64,000 bases of DNA from the NCBI GenBank assembly GCA_963741405.1, contig CAVUHX010000039.1, positions 248,001 through 312,000 on the forward strand, in the 5' to 3' direction. Of this stretch, positions 1-8,331 are shown piece after piece. A model generated the notes under the pieces. It was not told the DNA's origin and did no database searches. It worked only from the letters and a program-made list of their open reading frames with translations. The number at the start of each line of letters is the position of its first letter. Position 1 is the first letter of the stretch. The position numbers were made by a program, and so were the translations under genes. Source of the DNA: Roseiarcus sp963741405 (GTDB lineage Bacteria; Pseudomonadota; Alphaproteobacteria; Rhizobiales; Beijerinckiaceae).

Positions 1-576
1 GTCGCCCGCCTCGCTGCCGAGGCGCCGGGTCTCGATCTCCGCTTCGAGCCGATCGGACGCGACATCATCGCCCGGATGGAGCAGGGTTTTGTCGACCTCT
101 GCTTCGCGACGGCGGCGACGCCCCTGCCGCCCGGCGCCGTCAGCGAGCCGCTGGCGAGCGACCGGCTTGCTCTCGTGATGCGGCTCGGCCATCCGGCGGC
201 GAACCGGGCCTGGTCCATCGCCGACTATGCGCTCTATCCGCACGCGACCGTCGCCTTCTTCGGCGACGGCCTGTCGGAGATCGACGCCGCGCTCGCGGCG
301 GCCGGCGTCGAGCGCCGGATCGCGCTGACCACCCCGCATTTCATGGCGACAATCGCGGCGGTCGCGGCCAGCGACTGCGTGACGACGATTTCGTGGGCCT
401 TTGCGCGCCGGTTCGCCGAGCCGCTCGGCCTCATTCTCCGCCCGCCGCCGCTGCCCGACGCCCTTGACGTCACAATGGTCGGGCTTCGTCTTCGCGCCGC
501 TGATCCGGCGCTGCGATGGTTTCGCGGCGTGCTGCGCGAGGAGGCGGCGGTGGTGTACGGGGAGGGCGGCGCATAG
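1..576 (+). CDS. LysR-family transcriptional regulator, C-terminal part (5' end outside window)
   Basis: The frame is open from the first base to the TAG at 574-576, giving 191 residues. The sequence resembles the periplasmic-binding-like effector domain of LysR regulators: it starts inside a segment reading RFEPIGRDIIARMEQG, followed by VDLCFAT, the usual 'this side is bound' strand. The helix-turn-helix half lies upstream of the window, so the regulated target cannot be read. The next gene on the same strand begins almost 300 bases later, so it is probably not in the same operon. LysR proteins often regulate a divergent neighbour, which would also lie outside. Confidence 0.72.
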   Translation, partial: VARLAAEAPGLDLRFEPIGRDIIARMEQGFVDLCFATAATPLPPGAVSEPLASDRLALVMRLGHPAANRAWSIADYALYPHATVAFFGDGLSEIDAALAAAGVERRIALTTPHFMATIAAVAASDCVTTISWAFARRFAEPLGLILRPPPLPDALDVTMVGLRLRAADPALRWFRGVLREEAAVVYGEGGA

Positions 577-862
577 ATAGACGGTCGCCGACGCGACAAG
601 CGAGGTGTCGCTAATTCCGTTTGGGCGCTCGTTGATATTATAGCTAACGCTGTCGCCCGTTCCCTATTGCTCTTCATTATTTCGTCGATTGCCGCCTGCA
701 GGTCGCAGCCCGGGCAATTTCCGCCGGGATCATTTCGACGGGCCGCACGCTGATAAGTTTGCCGGATGAGCTAGCCTCAGACCCATCCGCTCCTTGGGCC
801 TCGTTGACTTGTCTTTTGCGCGTCGTAGTCTGCCTCGCCCTGACGCCTCCAGAGAGCAACCG
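577..862. other. Intergenic stretch before the fusion gene
   Basis: This stretch is less GC-rich than the genes around it between about 600 and 690. It probably holds the promoter of the gene that starts near 863. I see no clear terminator hairpin or known element. An in-frame TTG at 794 would extend the next gene into this stretch by 23 residues that look nothing like its family. Confidence 0.4.
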
Positions 863-3304
863 TTGAACGTCATCGTCACCGCCATTCCCGTCTTTCTCGC
901 GCTGATGGCGGTGGAGTTCGGAATCGGGCTCATGACTGGGCGCAACGTCTACCGGCTCAACGACGCGGTCGGCTCGCTGTCGGCGGGAATCCTCAGCCAG
1001 ATCTCCGGCGTCTTCCTGCTGGCGCTGAGCCTCGGAATCTATGTCCTCGTCTATGATCGCTTTGCGCTTTTTGCATTGCAGGCGGACGACTGGCGCGTGT
1101 GGGTCGGCGCGCTGATCGCCTACGATGTCTTCTACTACTGGAACCATCGCATCGATCACGAGGTCGGGCTGTTCTGGGCGGCCCACGTGGTCCACCACCA
1201 GAGCGACCGCTTCAACCTCTCGACCGCGCTCCGGCAGTCGAGTTCGGGCGCGCTGCTCGGCTGGATCTTCTACCTGCCGATGGCGGTCGCGGGCGTTCCG
1301 CCCGCGGTGTTCGTCGGCGTGGGCCTGATCGATCTTCTCTATCAGTTCTGGATTCACACCGAGCTCGTCGGCAAGCTCGGCTGGTTCGACTTCGTGTTCG
1401 CCTCGCCCTCGAACCATCGCGTGCATCACGGGATCAACGAGCGCTATCTCGACAAGAACTACGGCGGCATTTTCATCCTCTGGGACCGGCTGTTCGGCAC
1501 GTTCGAGGAGGAAGTCGAAAAGCCGGTGTTCGGCGTGCGCGGTGGCCTTGGCACGTTCGACCCGGTCTGGGCCAACATCACCTACTACGTGACGATGGCC
1601 GACCTCTGCAGAAGGGCGCGCGACTGGCGGGACAGGATCAGGATCTGGTTCGCGCCGCCCGGTTGGGTTCCGGCCAATCTCCGGCCGGCCGGACCGGCGC
1701 CGCCGTTCGATCTCGCGGCGGTCAGAGACTACGATCCGCCGGCAAAAGGGGCCGCGACGGCGGTCGCCTTCGCCTCCCTCGTCGTCATGGTCGGCGCCAC
1801 CGCGTCCTTTCTCGTCGCCGCGCCGGGGCTTCCGCTGACCAACGCCCTGATTGTCTTTCTGGCGATCGCGGGGTCGCTGTGGGCGACCGGCGCGCTGCTC
1901 GACGGTCGCATCGCGATTCTCGAAGCGCTCTACGTTTTTGCCGCAGCGCTGACCTCGGCCGCCTATTCGCTCGGGTGGCCGGCGGTCGAAGCGGCGGCGA
2001 AGCCCGCCGCGCTCGTGTTGCTCATCGCATCGTTTGCCGCGCGCGAGGGACCGCGCGACGTGAAGCGCCTCGTGCTCGTGGGGCTCGCCGCATCGCTCGC
2101 CGGCGATGTGCTGCTGCTCTCGCCGGCGCTCTTCCTGCCCGGGCTCGTCGCGTTCCTGGTCGCGCATGGCTTCTACATCGCGGCGTTCTCGCGGCGCATC
2201 GGATTTCTGCCCTCTCGGATCGCCGTTATCGTCATCGGCGCTTTCGCGGCCCTTGTCTTCGCCTCCATCTGGCCGGGCGTCGGAGCGGATTTGAAGGCCG
2301 CAGTCGTCGTCTATGCGGCGGTCGTCGCCTGCGACGCCGCCCAGGCGACCGGGCGCGCGACCGTCCTGCGCGACAGGACGGCGATCGCGGTCGCGGCCGG
2401 CGCGATCCTGTTCATGATCAGCGACATGACGATCGCGCTGTTCAGGTTCGGTCACGTCGGCTGGCCGGCTGACCAATGGACGCTGCCGACCTACTATCTG
2501 GCGCAGGGGCTGATCGCGTTCTTCGTCCTGCCGCGCGCGGGGCTCCAGGAGTTCGAAGGCATGAGCGATGAGCTGCGCCGGCCCGTTTGCGTGGTGGTCG
2601 GGGCGGGCGACGGGCTCGGCGCGGCGATCGCGCGCGCCTTCGCCGCCGAGGGCCTGGCGGTCTGCGTCACGCGACGTCCACGCCATGTGGAGGCGCTGGA
2701 AAAGCTCGCCGAAAGCATCCGCGCGGGCGGAGCCGAAGCGCACGCCTTCGGGCTCGACGCGCGCAAGGAGGCCGACGTCGCGGGATTTGTCGAGACTGTC
2801 GAGAGGACGGTCGGACCGATCGAGGTTCTCGTCTTCAACATCGGCGCCAATGTTCGTTTTCCCGTCGTCGAGACGACGACGCAGGTCTATTCCAAAGTGT
2901 GGGAGATGGCCGCTTTTGCCGGCTTTCTCGCGAGCCGCGAGGCTGCCCGCGTCATGGCTCGGCGCGGCCGCGGAGCGATCCTGTTCACCGGCGCGACCGC
3001 GAGCCTGCGCGGCGGCGCAGGGTTCTCCGCCTTCGCCGGCGCCAAGCAGGCGCTGCGCGCGCTGGCGCAGAGCCTCGCCCGCGAACTCGGGCCGAAGGGC
3101 GTCCATGTGGCGCATGTGGTGATCGACGGGGCGATCGACGGCGCCTTCATCCGCGGCGTCATGCCGGACGCGCAAGAAAAACTCGCGCGGAAGGAGATTC
3201 TCGAGCCGGACGAGATCGCCAGGAACTACGTTTGGCTCTATCGTCAGGGCCGCAGCGCCTGGACCTTCGAAATGGACCTCAGGCCCTGGGCGGAGACCTG
3301 GTGA
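863..3304 (+). CDS. Tri-domain fusion: sterol-desaturase/alkylglycerol-monooxygenase-like + YhhN lysoplasmalogenase-like + short-chain dehydrogenase
   Basis: One open frame of 813 residues. Residues 1-300 are a membrane di-iron hydroxylase of the fatty-acid hydroxylase family, with the histidine motifs HRIDHE, HVVHH and HRVHH and the ending YGGIFILWDRLFGTF typical of AGMO relatives. Residues about 325-560 are hydrophobic and match the YhhN/TMEM86 family (GDVLLLSP, FLVAHGFYIAAF, SDMTIALFRF, YYLAQGLI). Residues 567-813 are an SDR with a GAGDGLG nucleotide loop. AGMO and YhhN relatives cleave alkyl- and vinyl-ether lipids and release fatty aldehydes, so an SDR could act on the product; that coupling is inference. 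TTG at 863 is chosen because family members begin NVIVTAIPVF; TTG at 794 is the alternative. The stop overlaps the next start. Confidence 0.8.
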   Translation: MNVIVTAIPVFLALMAVEFGIGLMTGRNVYRLNDAVGSLSAGILSQISGVFLLALSLGIYVLVYDRFALFALQADDWRVWVGALIAYDVFYYWNHRIDHEVGLFWAAHVVHHQSDRFNLSTALRQSSSGALLGWIFYLPMAVAGVPPAVFVGVGLIDLLYQFWIHTELVGKLGWFDFVFASPSNHRVHHGINERYLDKNYGGIFILWDRLFGTFEEEVEKPVFGVRGGLGTFDPVWANITYYVTMADLCRRARDWRDRIRIWFAPPGWVPANLRPAGPAPPFDLAAVRDYDPPAKGAATAVAFASLVVMVGATASFLVAAPGLPLTNALIVFLAIAGSLWATGALLDGRIAILEALYVFAAALTSAAYSLGWPAVEAAAKPAALVLLIASFAAREGPRDVKRLVLVGLAASLAGDVLLLSPALFLPGLVAFLVAHGFYIAAFSRRIGFLPSRIAVIVIGAFAALVFASIWPGVGADLKAAVVVYAAVVACDAAQATGRATVLRDRTAIAVAAGAILFMISDMTIALFRFGHVGWPADQWTLPTYYLAQGLIAFFVLPRAGLQEFEGMSDELRRPVCVVVGAGDGLGAAIARAFAAEGLAVCVTRRPRHVEALEKLAESIRAGGAEAHAFGLDARKEADVAGFVETVERTVGPIEVLVFNIGANVRFPVVETTTQVYSKVWEMAAFAGFLASREAARVMARRGRGAILFTGATASLRGGAGFSAFAGAKQALRALAQSLARELGPKGVHVAHVVIDGAIDGAFIRGVMPDAQEKLARKEILEPDEIARNYVWLYRQGRSAWTFEMDLRPWAETW
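2547..2563 (+). promoter_or_regulatory. Internal Shine-Dalgarno and ATG at the SDR boundary
   Basis: AGGAG at 2547-2551 sits nine bases before an in-frame ATG at 2561, exactly where the SDR domain begins (MSDELRRPVCVVVG). This is what a separate SDR gene would have. The fusion may have arisen by loss of the upstream stop codon, and the SDR could still be made alone by internal initiation. Confidence 0.55.
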
Positions 3305-3915
3305 TGCAGCCTGCGATCGAGTTCCTGTTCGACTTCGCGAGTCCGAACGTCTATCTGGCCTACCGGGCGCTGCCGCCGATCCTCGAGCGCACCGGGGCGA
3401 AGCTCGAATTGATCCCCTGCCTGCTCGGCGGGATCTTCAAGGCCACCAACAACAAGTCGCCGATCGTCGCCTTCGCGCCCGTCAAGGGCAAGGTCGAATA
3501 CGAAATGCTGGAAATCCGACGGTTTATCGCGCGGCATGGAATCGACAAGTTTCGCATGAACCCTCATTTTCCGGTCAATTCCCTGATGCTGATGCGGGGG
3601 CTGGTCGCCGCGCAGGAGCGCGGACACGGGGAAGTGTTTGTCGAAATGGGCCTCAAGGGAATGTGGGAGGAGGGGCTCAAACTCGACGACCCGGAGATTC
3701 TGCGGCAGGCGATGGCGGCGGCGGGGCTGGACGGCGTAAGCCTGATGGAGCTTGCGCAGACCGAGGCGGTCAAGCGGAAGCTTGCCGACAACACCGCCGC
3801 CGCGGTCGAGCGCGGCGTGTTCGGCCTTCCCGCCTTCTTTGTCGGCAAGGAGATGTTCTGGGGCAAGGAGCGGCTCGGGCAGGTGGAGGAGGCGGTCCGC
3901 GCTTCCGCCGCGTGA
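3304..3915 (+). CDS. 2-hydroxychromene-2-carboxylate isomerase-like DsbA-family protein
   Basis: A 203-residue thioredoxin-fold protein of the HCCA isomerase / kappa-class glutathione transferase group. Family signs are the start IEFLFDFASPNVYLAYRALP, where the serine of FDFASPN replaces the DsbA cysteine and activates glutathione, and the later GVFGLPAFFVGKEMFWGKERL. Family members isomerise or conjugate aromatic and other electrophilic substrates using glutathione in the cytoplasm. Its ATG overlaps the stop of the SDR fusion (TGATG at 3302-3306), so translation is probably coupled. The real substrate is unknown; handling a product of the upstream enzyme is possible but unproven. Confidence 0.82.
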   Translation: MQPAIEFLFDFASPNVYLAYRALPPILERTGAKLELIPCLLGGIFKATNNKSPIVAFAPVKGKVEYEMLEIRRFIARHGIDKFRMNPHFPVNSLMLMRGLVAAQERGHGEVFVEMGLKGMWEEGLKLDDPEILRQAMAAAGLDGVSLMELAQTEAVKRKLADNTAAAVERGVFGLPAFFVGKEMFWGKERLGQVEEAVRASAA

Positions 3916-3970
3916 CATTGCGGAGCGCCGCGCCGCGAGGATAATCTCGCCCACGGAAGGGACATCCGTT

Positions 3971-5095
3971 ATGAACCACACGATGAAGCCGCTCGGGCGC
4001 GGCGCTTTCGCCATGCTGCGAGCGATTGCGCTATCGGCTCCTTTCATCGCGTCCGCCGGCGCGGCGGAAAAACTCGGCGCCTTCCCGGTTGACCGGGCGC
4101 AAATCTCCGTCGCCGGCATCTCGTCCGGCGCCTTCATGGCCAACCAGCTCCATATCGCTCATTCGGCCGACGTTATGGGCGCCGCGTTGATCGCCGGTGG
4201 GCTGTACGGCTGCGCGGTGCAGAACGTCGAGGCCGACGGCGTGGAGTCGCTTGCGTCGCAGGCGGCCGGACCCTGCATGACGGTTCCTTTCCTGCTCGAC
4301 GAGGTTCGATCCTACAAAAAGATCGTCGACAAACTCGCGGCGAAGGGGTGGATCGATCCGCCGTCGAACCTCGCGCGGGCAAAAATCTATGTCTTCACCG
4401 GAGGCTCGGACTCCGTCGTCTCCTCCGACACGGTCGAGAAGGGCAGGGACCTCTATCTCGCGCTCGGCGTGCCGGCGGCCAACATCGTCTTCGAGGACAA
4501 GAGCGGGCCTGCGGCGCGTGCCGGCCATTCGTGGGTGACGATGTCGTATGGGGGCGCGTGCTCCGCCAATGCTTTCCCGTATATCGACGACTGCAACTAC
4601 GATCAGGCCGGCGCGGAGCTGAAAGCAATCTACGGCCCCCTGACGCCGGCCGCCGGCAAGGCGACCGGCCGCATCGTCGCCTTCGACCAGACCGAGTTCG
4701 TCCCCGACAAGGCCGCGGCGGCGAACGGCCTCGACAGGACCGGCTATCTCTATGTGCCGAAAGCGTGCGAGCCCGGCGCGGCGGCGCCCTGTCGTCTCCA
4801 GGTCGCGCTGCACGGCTGCGCGCAGTCGGCCGAGGTTCTGGGCGACGTGTTCTATACCAAAATCGGCCTCAACGAATGGGCCGACGCCAACCGGATCCTC
4901 GTCCTCTATCCGCAGGCGCATGCGACGACCCTCGCCGAGCTGCCGCCGTCGCTTTTTCTGACCGGCGCGTCGAACATCAACCCGGCGGGATGCTGGAACT
5001 GGTGGGGCTACGGCGGCGACGCGCAATACCTGACGAAGAAGGGCGTGCAGATCGACGCCATCTGGAAGATGATCGGGCGGATCGAGGGGAAGTAG
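3971..5095 (+). CDS. Secreted short-chain polyhydroxyalkanoate depolymerase (PHB depolymerase-like esterase)
   Basis: A 374-residue protein with a signal peptide (basic start, hydrophobic LRAIALSAPFIASAGAA, likely cut near residue 34). It carries a lipase box GISSG early in the mature chain, a layout typical of type 2 catalytic domains, then LHGCAQSAEVLGD and the C-terminal NPAGCWNWWGYGG seen across this family. It should hydrolyse extracellular or periplasmic polyhydroxybutyrate to oligomers. Cysteine pairs suggest disulfides after export. An AAGG-like ribosome site lies just before the ATG at 3971. It is 55 bases after the isomerase but functionally unrelated to it. Confidence 0.85.
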   Translation: MNHTMKPLGRGAFAMLRAIALSAPFIASAGAAEKLGAFPVDRAQISVAGISSGAFMANQLHIAHSADVMGAALIAGGLYGCAVQNVEADGVESLASQAAGPCMTVPFLLDEVRSYKKIVDKLAAKGWIDPPSNLARAKIYVFTGGSDSVVSSDTVEKGRDLYLALGVPAANIVFEDKSGPAARAGHSWVTMSYGGACSANAFPYIDDCNYDQAGAELKAIYGPLTPAAGKATGRIVAFDQTEFVPDKAAAANGLDRTGYLYVPKACEPGAAAPCRLQVALHGCAQSAEVLGDVFYTKIGLNEWADANRILVLYPQAHATTLAELPPSLFLTGASNINPAGCWNWWGYGGDAQYLTKKGVQIDAIWKMIGRIEGK

Positions 5096-5359
5096 GGCGA
5101 CCAAAGTCAGTCCACCAACTCACCAGGAAGCCGTTCCTGAGGCGGGCGGAGCGCCTGACGGGGCGTGGCCGTCGGCGAATGGCAGCATTTGCAGCATTTA
5201 GAGCGGAATCCGATCATCCTGTATCATCCTGACAACCGCAGGACTTGAAGTAATTTGTACATTCCGAGCGTTTGAAGATTTCGGCGCAGGTTTCGAGGGC
5301 GCGCAGCAGACCCGCGACGGCATCTCCCACCTCCGGTCAGCGGAAAAACGATTGGATCG
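5096..5359. other. Intergenic region between convergent genes
   Basis: No open frame worth calling. There are short imperfect direct repeats (GCAGCATTT twice near 5180, ATCATCCTG twice near 5215). No obvious T-tailed terminator. Confidence 0.4.
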
Positions 5360-5824
5360 CTACTCCATCAGCGACGCGACGATGTGTCGCTCGATTTCCC
5401 ACACGGGGTGCTTGGTGAAATCCTTGGCGATTTCGAGAACGATTCTCGACTTCACGTCGGAGGGAAGCGCGTTGCGCAAGTCCGCGAGCGTGTGCGGCGG
5501 GGCGGCGATGATCAGCGCCGGGGCATCGCGCTCGCGCACGAAACGCTCCAGCGCCTCGGACGCTCGCTGGGCGAAACGATGCTCTTCGATTTCGTGCCAG
5601 TCCGTGGACTCCATGGCGCTGCGCCGGGTCGAACCGGCGCTCGCAAACCCGCGGCCGGGGCGATCCGTTCCTTGCTCGTGGGTCGATGGGTTCTCTTCGT
5701 CGACGAAGACACGCTCGGTCACGAAATTGGCGAACTTCTCATCGCCGGCGTTGCGCAGAAACAACGCCTTGCGGCCGTCGCCGACGAAAACCAAGGCGTC
5801 ATGGGGAATAACGCGTCTGGGCAT
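5360..5824 (-). CDS. Host attachment family protein (Host_attach domain)
   Basis: A 154-residue protein starting PRRVIPHDALVFVGDGRKA, with the middle motif REDAP/RERDAPALIIAAPPHTL and the end LEIAKDFTKHPVWEIERHI, all features of the family first named for plant attachment in Agrobacterium and now grouped with the release-factor-1-like bacterial families. The biochemical role is not settled. The start at 5824 is preceded by AGAGG; a longer frame upstream lacks family similarity. It lies downstream of an Hsp20 gene on the same strand and may belong to the same stress-response unit. Confidence 0.8.
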   Translation of the reverse strand: MPRRVIPHDALVFVGDGRKALFLRNAGDEKFANFVTERVFVDEENPSTHEQGTDRPGRGFASAGSTRRSAMESTDWHEIEEHRFAQRASEALERFVRERDAPALIIAAPPHTLADLRNALPSDVKSRIVLEIAKDFTKHPVWEIERHIVASLME

Positions 5825-5970
5825 CTTGGCCTCTTGAGCCGCGAAGCGCGCTTCATGCGGACGGACCGCGTGAAGCGGCTTCAGGATTGAACGAATGAGA
5901 TCGTGTTCAAGAAACGAAGGCCGGGCCCTCGCTACCAACCTCTTCGCTTGCTGCTCGTTGCGTGAAAGCC

Positions 5971-6534
5971 TCACCTCGTTCGTTGCTCGCCCTTCACCTC
6001 GATCTTCTTGACCGGCGTCTGCGCCTCTGTGGTCTTCGGCAGCATGACGGTCAGGACGCCCTTTTTGAAGTGCGCCTCGATCTTGTCCGTGTCGACGCCC
6101 TCGGGCATGCGGAGCGCGCGCTCGAACGATCCGAAGCGGCGCTCGCGCAGATGGAAGTCTTTCTTGGTCTCTTCCTTCTCCTCTTCCTTCTCGGCCTTGA
6201 CCGTCAGCACGCCGCCAGCGATCTTGACCTCGACGTCGTTCTCGTCGAGCCCTGGTAGATCGGCCGTCAGTTCATAACCCTTCTCGGTCTCAACAAAATC
6301 GACCGCCGGAACCGTCATCCAGGACTCAGGATGCCAGAACGGTTCGATGTTGAACACGGGCCGTCTCAGCGGCAGCCGGAACGGATTAAGGGTGAAGTCC
6401 TCGAAGAGCCGATCCATTTCGCGACGGAGGCCCTCGAACGGACGCCACGCCTGCATCGCCATCGGCGCAGGGCTGGTCTCTACCGTGACAGGCACCTTCG
6501 TTTCAGATTTAGGCTTTGTCTCCATTTTTCCCAT
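5971..6534 (-). CDS. Small heat shock protein, Hsp20/alpha-crystallin family
   Basis: A 187-residue ATP-independent holdase chaperone. An N-terminal arm with WRPFEGLRREMDRLFEDF is followed by the alpha-crystallin domain from about residue 75 (VPAVDFVETEKGYELTADLP to HFKKGVLTVMLPK) and a short charged tail. The GVLTV strand motif appears twice as expected. The start at 6534 is fixed by GGAGG four to six bases upstream; an ATG 12 bases earlier has no ribosome site. The A+T-rich leader just upstream could hold a heat-responsive RNA element, but I could not show a convincing fold. Confidence 0.9.
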   Translation of the reverse strand: MGKMETKPKSETKVPVTVETSPAPMAMQAWRPFEGLRREMDRLFEDFTLNPFRLPLRRPVFNIEPFWHPESWMTVPAVDFVETEKGYELTADLPGLDENDVEVKIAGGVLTVKAEKEEEKEETKKDFHLRERRFGSFERALRMPEGVDTDKIEAHFKKGVLTVMLPKTTEAQTPVKKIEVKGEQRTR

Positions 6535-6988
6535 GGGACCCTCCAATCATTGGCGTTCCCAAGCCTTTTAACAATCATAGCCGTATGCGCGGACGCCGCA
6601 TTGATTCGGCGCAAATTCGGGGGCCAAAATCGAATATAAATTTATGGGCGTTGACCGCGCGCGCCGCCCTGGCCGGCCAAACAGTACGGGGAGGAACACT
6701 GACATCGGCCATGGCACATCTTGCCCGTAGTACCTACGCCCGCTTTTTGGCGTTCTCCACCCGTTTTGGGGCTGATCGGGAACTGCAGCAACGGGTCGAA
6801 CCAGGCCCTTCCCTGGAAGGCGTGCGTCAGCGCCAAATGTCAGACTTAAATCGCTGACGAGCGCCTTTTGTTAAATTCATCGGCTAGACGCATGTCGCTA
6901 TTGCGAGGAGAGGCTTGCAACGCCGGCGCCGGGCCCTATGACGAATGCGGCCGCGCCCGGGGCGGCGCCGGATCTGAACAGGGGACGC
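6535..6988. other. Divergent intergenic region between hsp20 and terC-like gene
   Basis: About 450 bases without a supportable gene. It must hold the promoters for hsp20 (leftward) and the TerC-family gene (rightward). ATGATTG appears twice in the hsp20 leader around 6545 and 6575. Near 6895 there is a GCGAGGAG stretch like the edge of a dispersed alphaproteobacterial repeat, but too short to call. Confidence 0.4.
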
Positions 6989-7723
6989 ATGGACACGCTG
7001 ACGCGGCTCGCCGCCGATCCGGACGCCTGGGGGGCGCTGGCGACCCTGATCGCCATGGAGGTGGTGCTCGGGGTCGACAATCTGGTGTTCATCGCGCTCC
7101 TGTCGAACCGCGTTGAGCCTCGCCGGCGCACGCTGGCGCGCGGGATCGGCCTCTCGGGCGCGCTCGTCATGCGCCTCGCGTTGCTCGCCTCGGCCGTGGC
7201 GATCGTTCATCTGACCGAGCCGTTCGCGACCGTCCTCGGCCATCCGTTTTCCGCGCGCGACCTGGTGCTGCTGGCGGGCGGCCTGTTTCTGGTGTGGAAA
7301 GCCACGTCCGAGATCCACGAGCGGGTCGAGCCGGACGAAGAGAATGAAGCGGCCGCGCCCGCCGCGCCGCTCGGCCTTGTCCCGGCGTTCGTCCAGATCA
7401 TGCTCATCGACATCGTCTTTTCGATCGACAGCATCATCACCGCGGTCGGCATGACCAACGAGTTTCCGATCATGGTCGTCGCGGTCGTCGTCGCGGTCGT
7501 CGTTATGCTGTTTGCTTCCGGCCCGCTCGGCGCGTTCATCAACCGCAATCCGACGGTGCTGATGCTGGCGCTGGCCTTTCTCCTGATGATCGGCATGACG
7601 CTAATCGCCGACGGGTTCGGCTTCCATATCGAAAGAGGCTATATTTACGCCGCGATGTTCTTCTCCGCGATGGTCGAGGCGCTGAACGCCCTGGCCCGAC
7701 GCAAACCCAGGAGGGCGAAGTGA
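6989..7723 (+). CDS. TerC-family integral membrane protein
   Basis: A 244-residue multi-pass membrane protein. The acidic motifs MEVVLGVDNLVFIALL in the first segment and DIVFSIDSIITAVGM in the middle are diagnostic of TerC, a family linked to tellurite resistance and, in several bacteria, to manganese export and metal loading of secreted proteins. Start 6989 (MDTLTRLAADPDAW) matches where the family begins and has AGGGGA upstream; an in-frame ATG at 6938 would add 17 unrelated residues. The stop overlaps the GTG of the next gene, so the two are co-translated. Confidence 0.87.
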   Translation: MDTLTRLAADPDAWGALATLIAMEVVLGVDNLVFIALLSNRVEPRRRTLARGIGLSGALVMRLALLASAVAIVHLTEPFATVLGHPFSARDLVLLAGGLFLVWKATSEIHERVEPDEENEAAAPAAPLGLVPAFVQIMLIDIVFSIDSIITAVGMTNEFPIMVVAVVVAVVVMLFASGPLGAFINRNPTVLMLALAFLLMIGMTLIADGFGFHIERGYIYAAMFFSAMVEALNALARRKPRRAK

Positions 7724-8328
7724 CGCCGACTTCCCTCGTCCTGTTCGCCGCGGTCTATTTCGCCGCGGTCGCGACGCCCGGGCCCGGCGTCGCCGCCCTC
7801 GTCGCCCGGGTGCTCGGGCACGGCCTCGGCGGAGCCGCGGCATTCATCGCAGGCTATATCGTCGGCGATCTCATCTGGCTTGTCCTCGCCGCGACGGGCC
7901 TCAGCGTGCTGGCGAGCGCGTTCGCCGGACTGTTCACCGTGCTGAGATACGCCGGCGCCGCCTATCTCCTCTTTGTCGCGTGGAAGATGGCGACCGCTCC
8001 CATTCCGGTCGGCGAGGAGGCGCCCGGCGCGACGCGCGGCTGGCGGGCCTTTCTCGGCTCGCTGTCGCTCACCCTCGGCAATCCCAAGGTGATGATCTTC
8101 TTTCTGTCGATCATGCCGCTCGTCGTCGACGTCAGGGCGCTTACGCCGCTCGCCGTCGCCGAACTCGCGGCGACCTCCGTGGTCGTGATCTCGTGCACGC
8201 TGGCAGCCTATGCGCTTGCCGCCAACCGCGCCCGTGCGCTGCTCCGCTCGGCTCGCGCCTTGCGTTTCGCCCGCCGCGCCGCGGGCGGCGCGATGGCCGG
8301 CGTGGCGATCGCCATCGCGACGAGGTGA
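7720..8328 (+). CDS. LysE-family exporter
   Basis: A 202-residue membrane protein with the LysE/RhtB hallmarks: ATPGPGVAALVARVLGHG after the first helix, RYAGAAYLLFVAWKM in the third, and LGNPKVMIFFLSIMP in the middle. Family members export amino acids or related small molecules by proton antiport. The GTG start at 7720 overlaps the TerC stop by four bases. A second, different LysE protein follows at 9248. Substrate cannot be told from sequence. Confidence 0.85.
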   Translation: MTPTSLVLFAAVYFAAVATPGPGVAALVARVLGHGLGGAAAFIAGYIVGDLIWLVLAATGLSVLASAFAGLFTVLRYAGAAYLLFVAWKMATAPIPVGEEAPGATRGWRAFLGSLSLTLGNPKVMIFFLSIMPLVVDVRALTPLAVAELAATSVVVISCTLAAYALAANRARALLRSARALRFARRAAGGAMAGVAIAIATR

Positions 8329-8331
8329 GGC

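Noticed and set aside
677..3175. Long open frame of over 800 codons on the minus strand opposite the fusion gene
   Set aside because: It is an antisense shadow: composition is Arg/Asp/Gly-rich with no domain, while the plus strand has clear conserved motifs.
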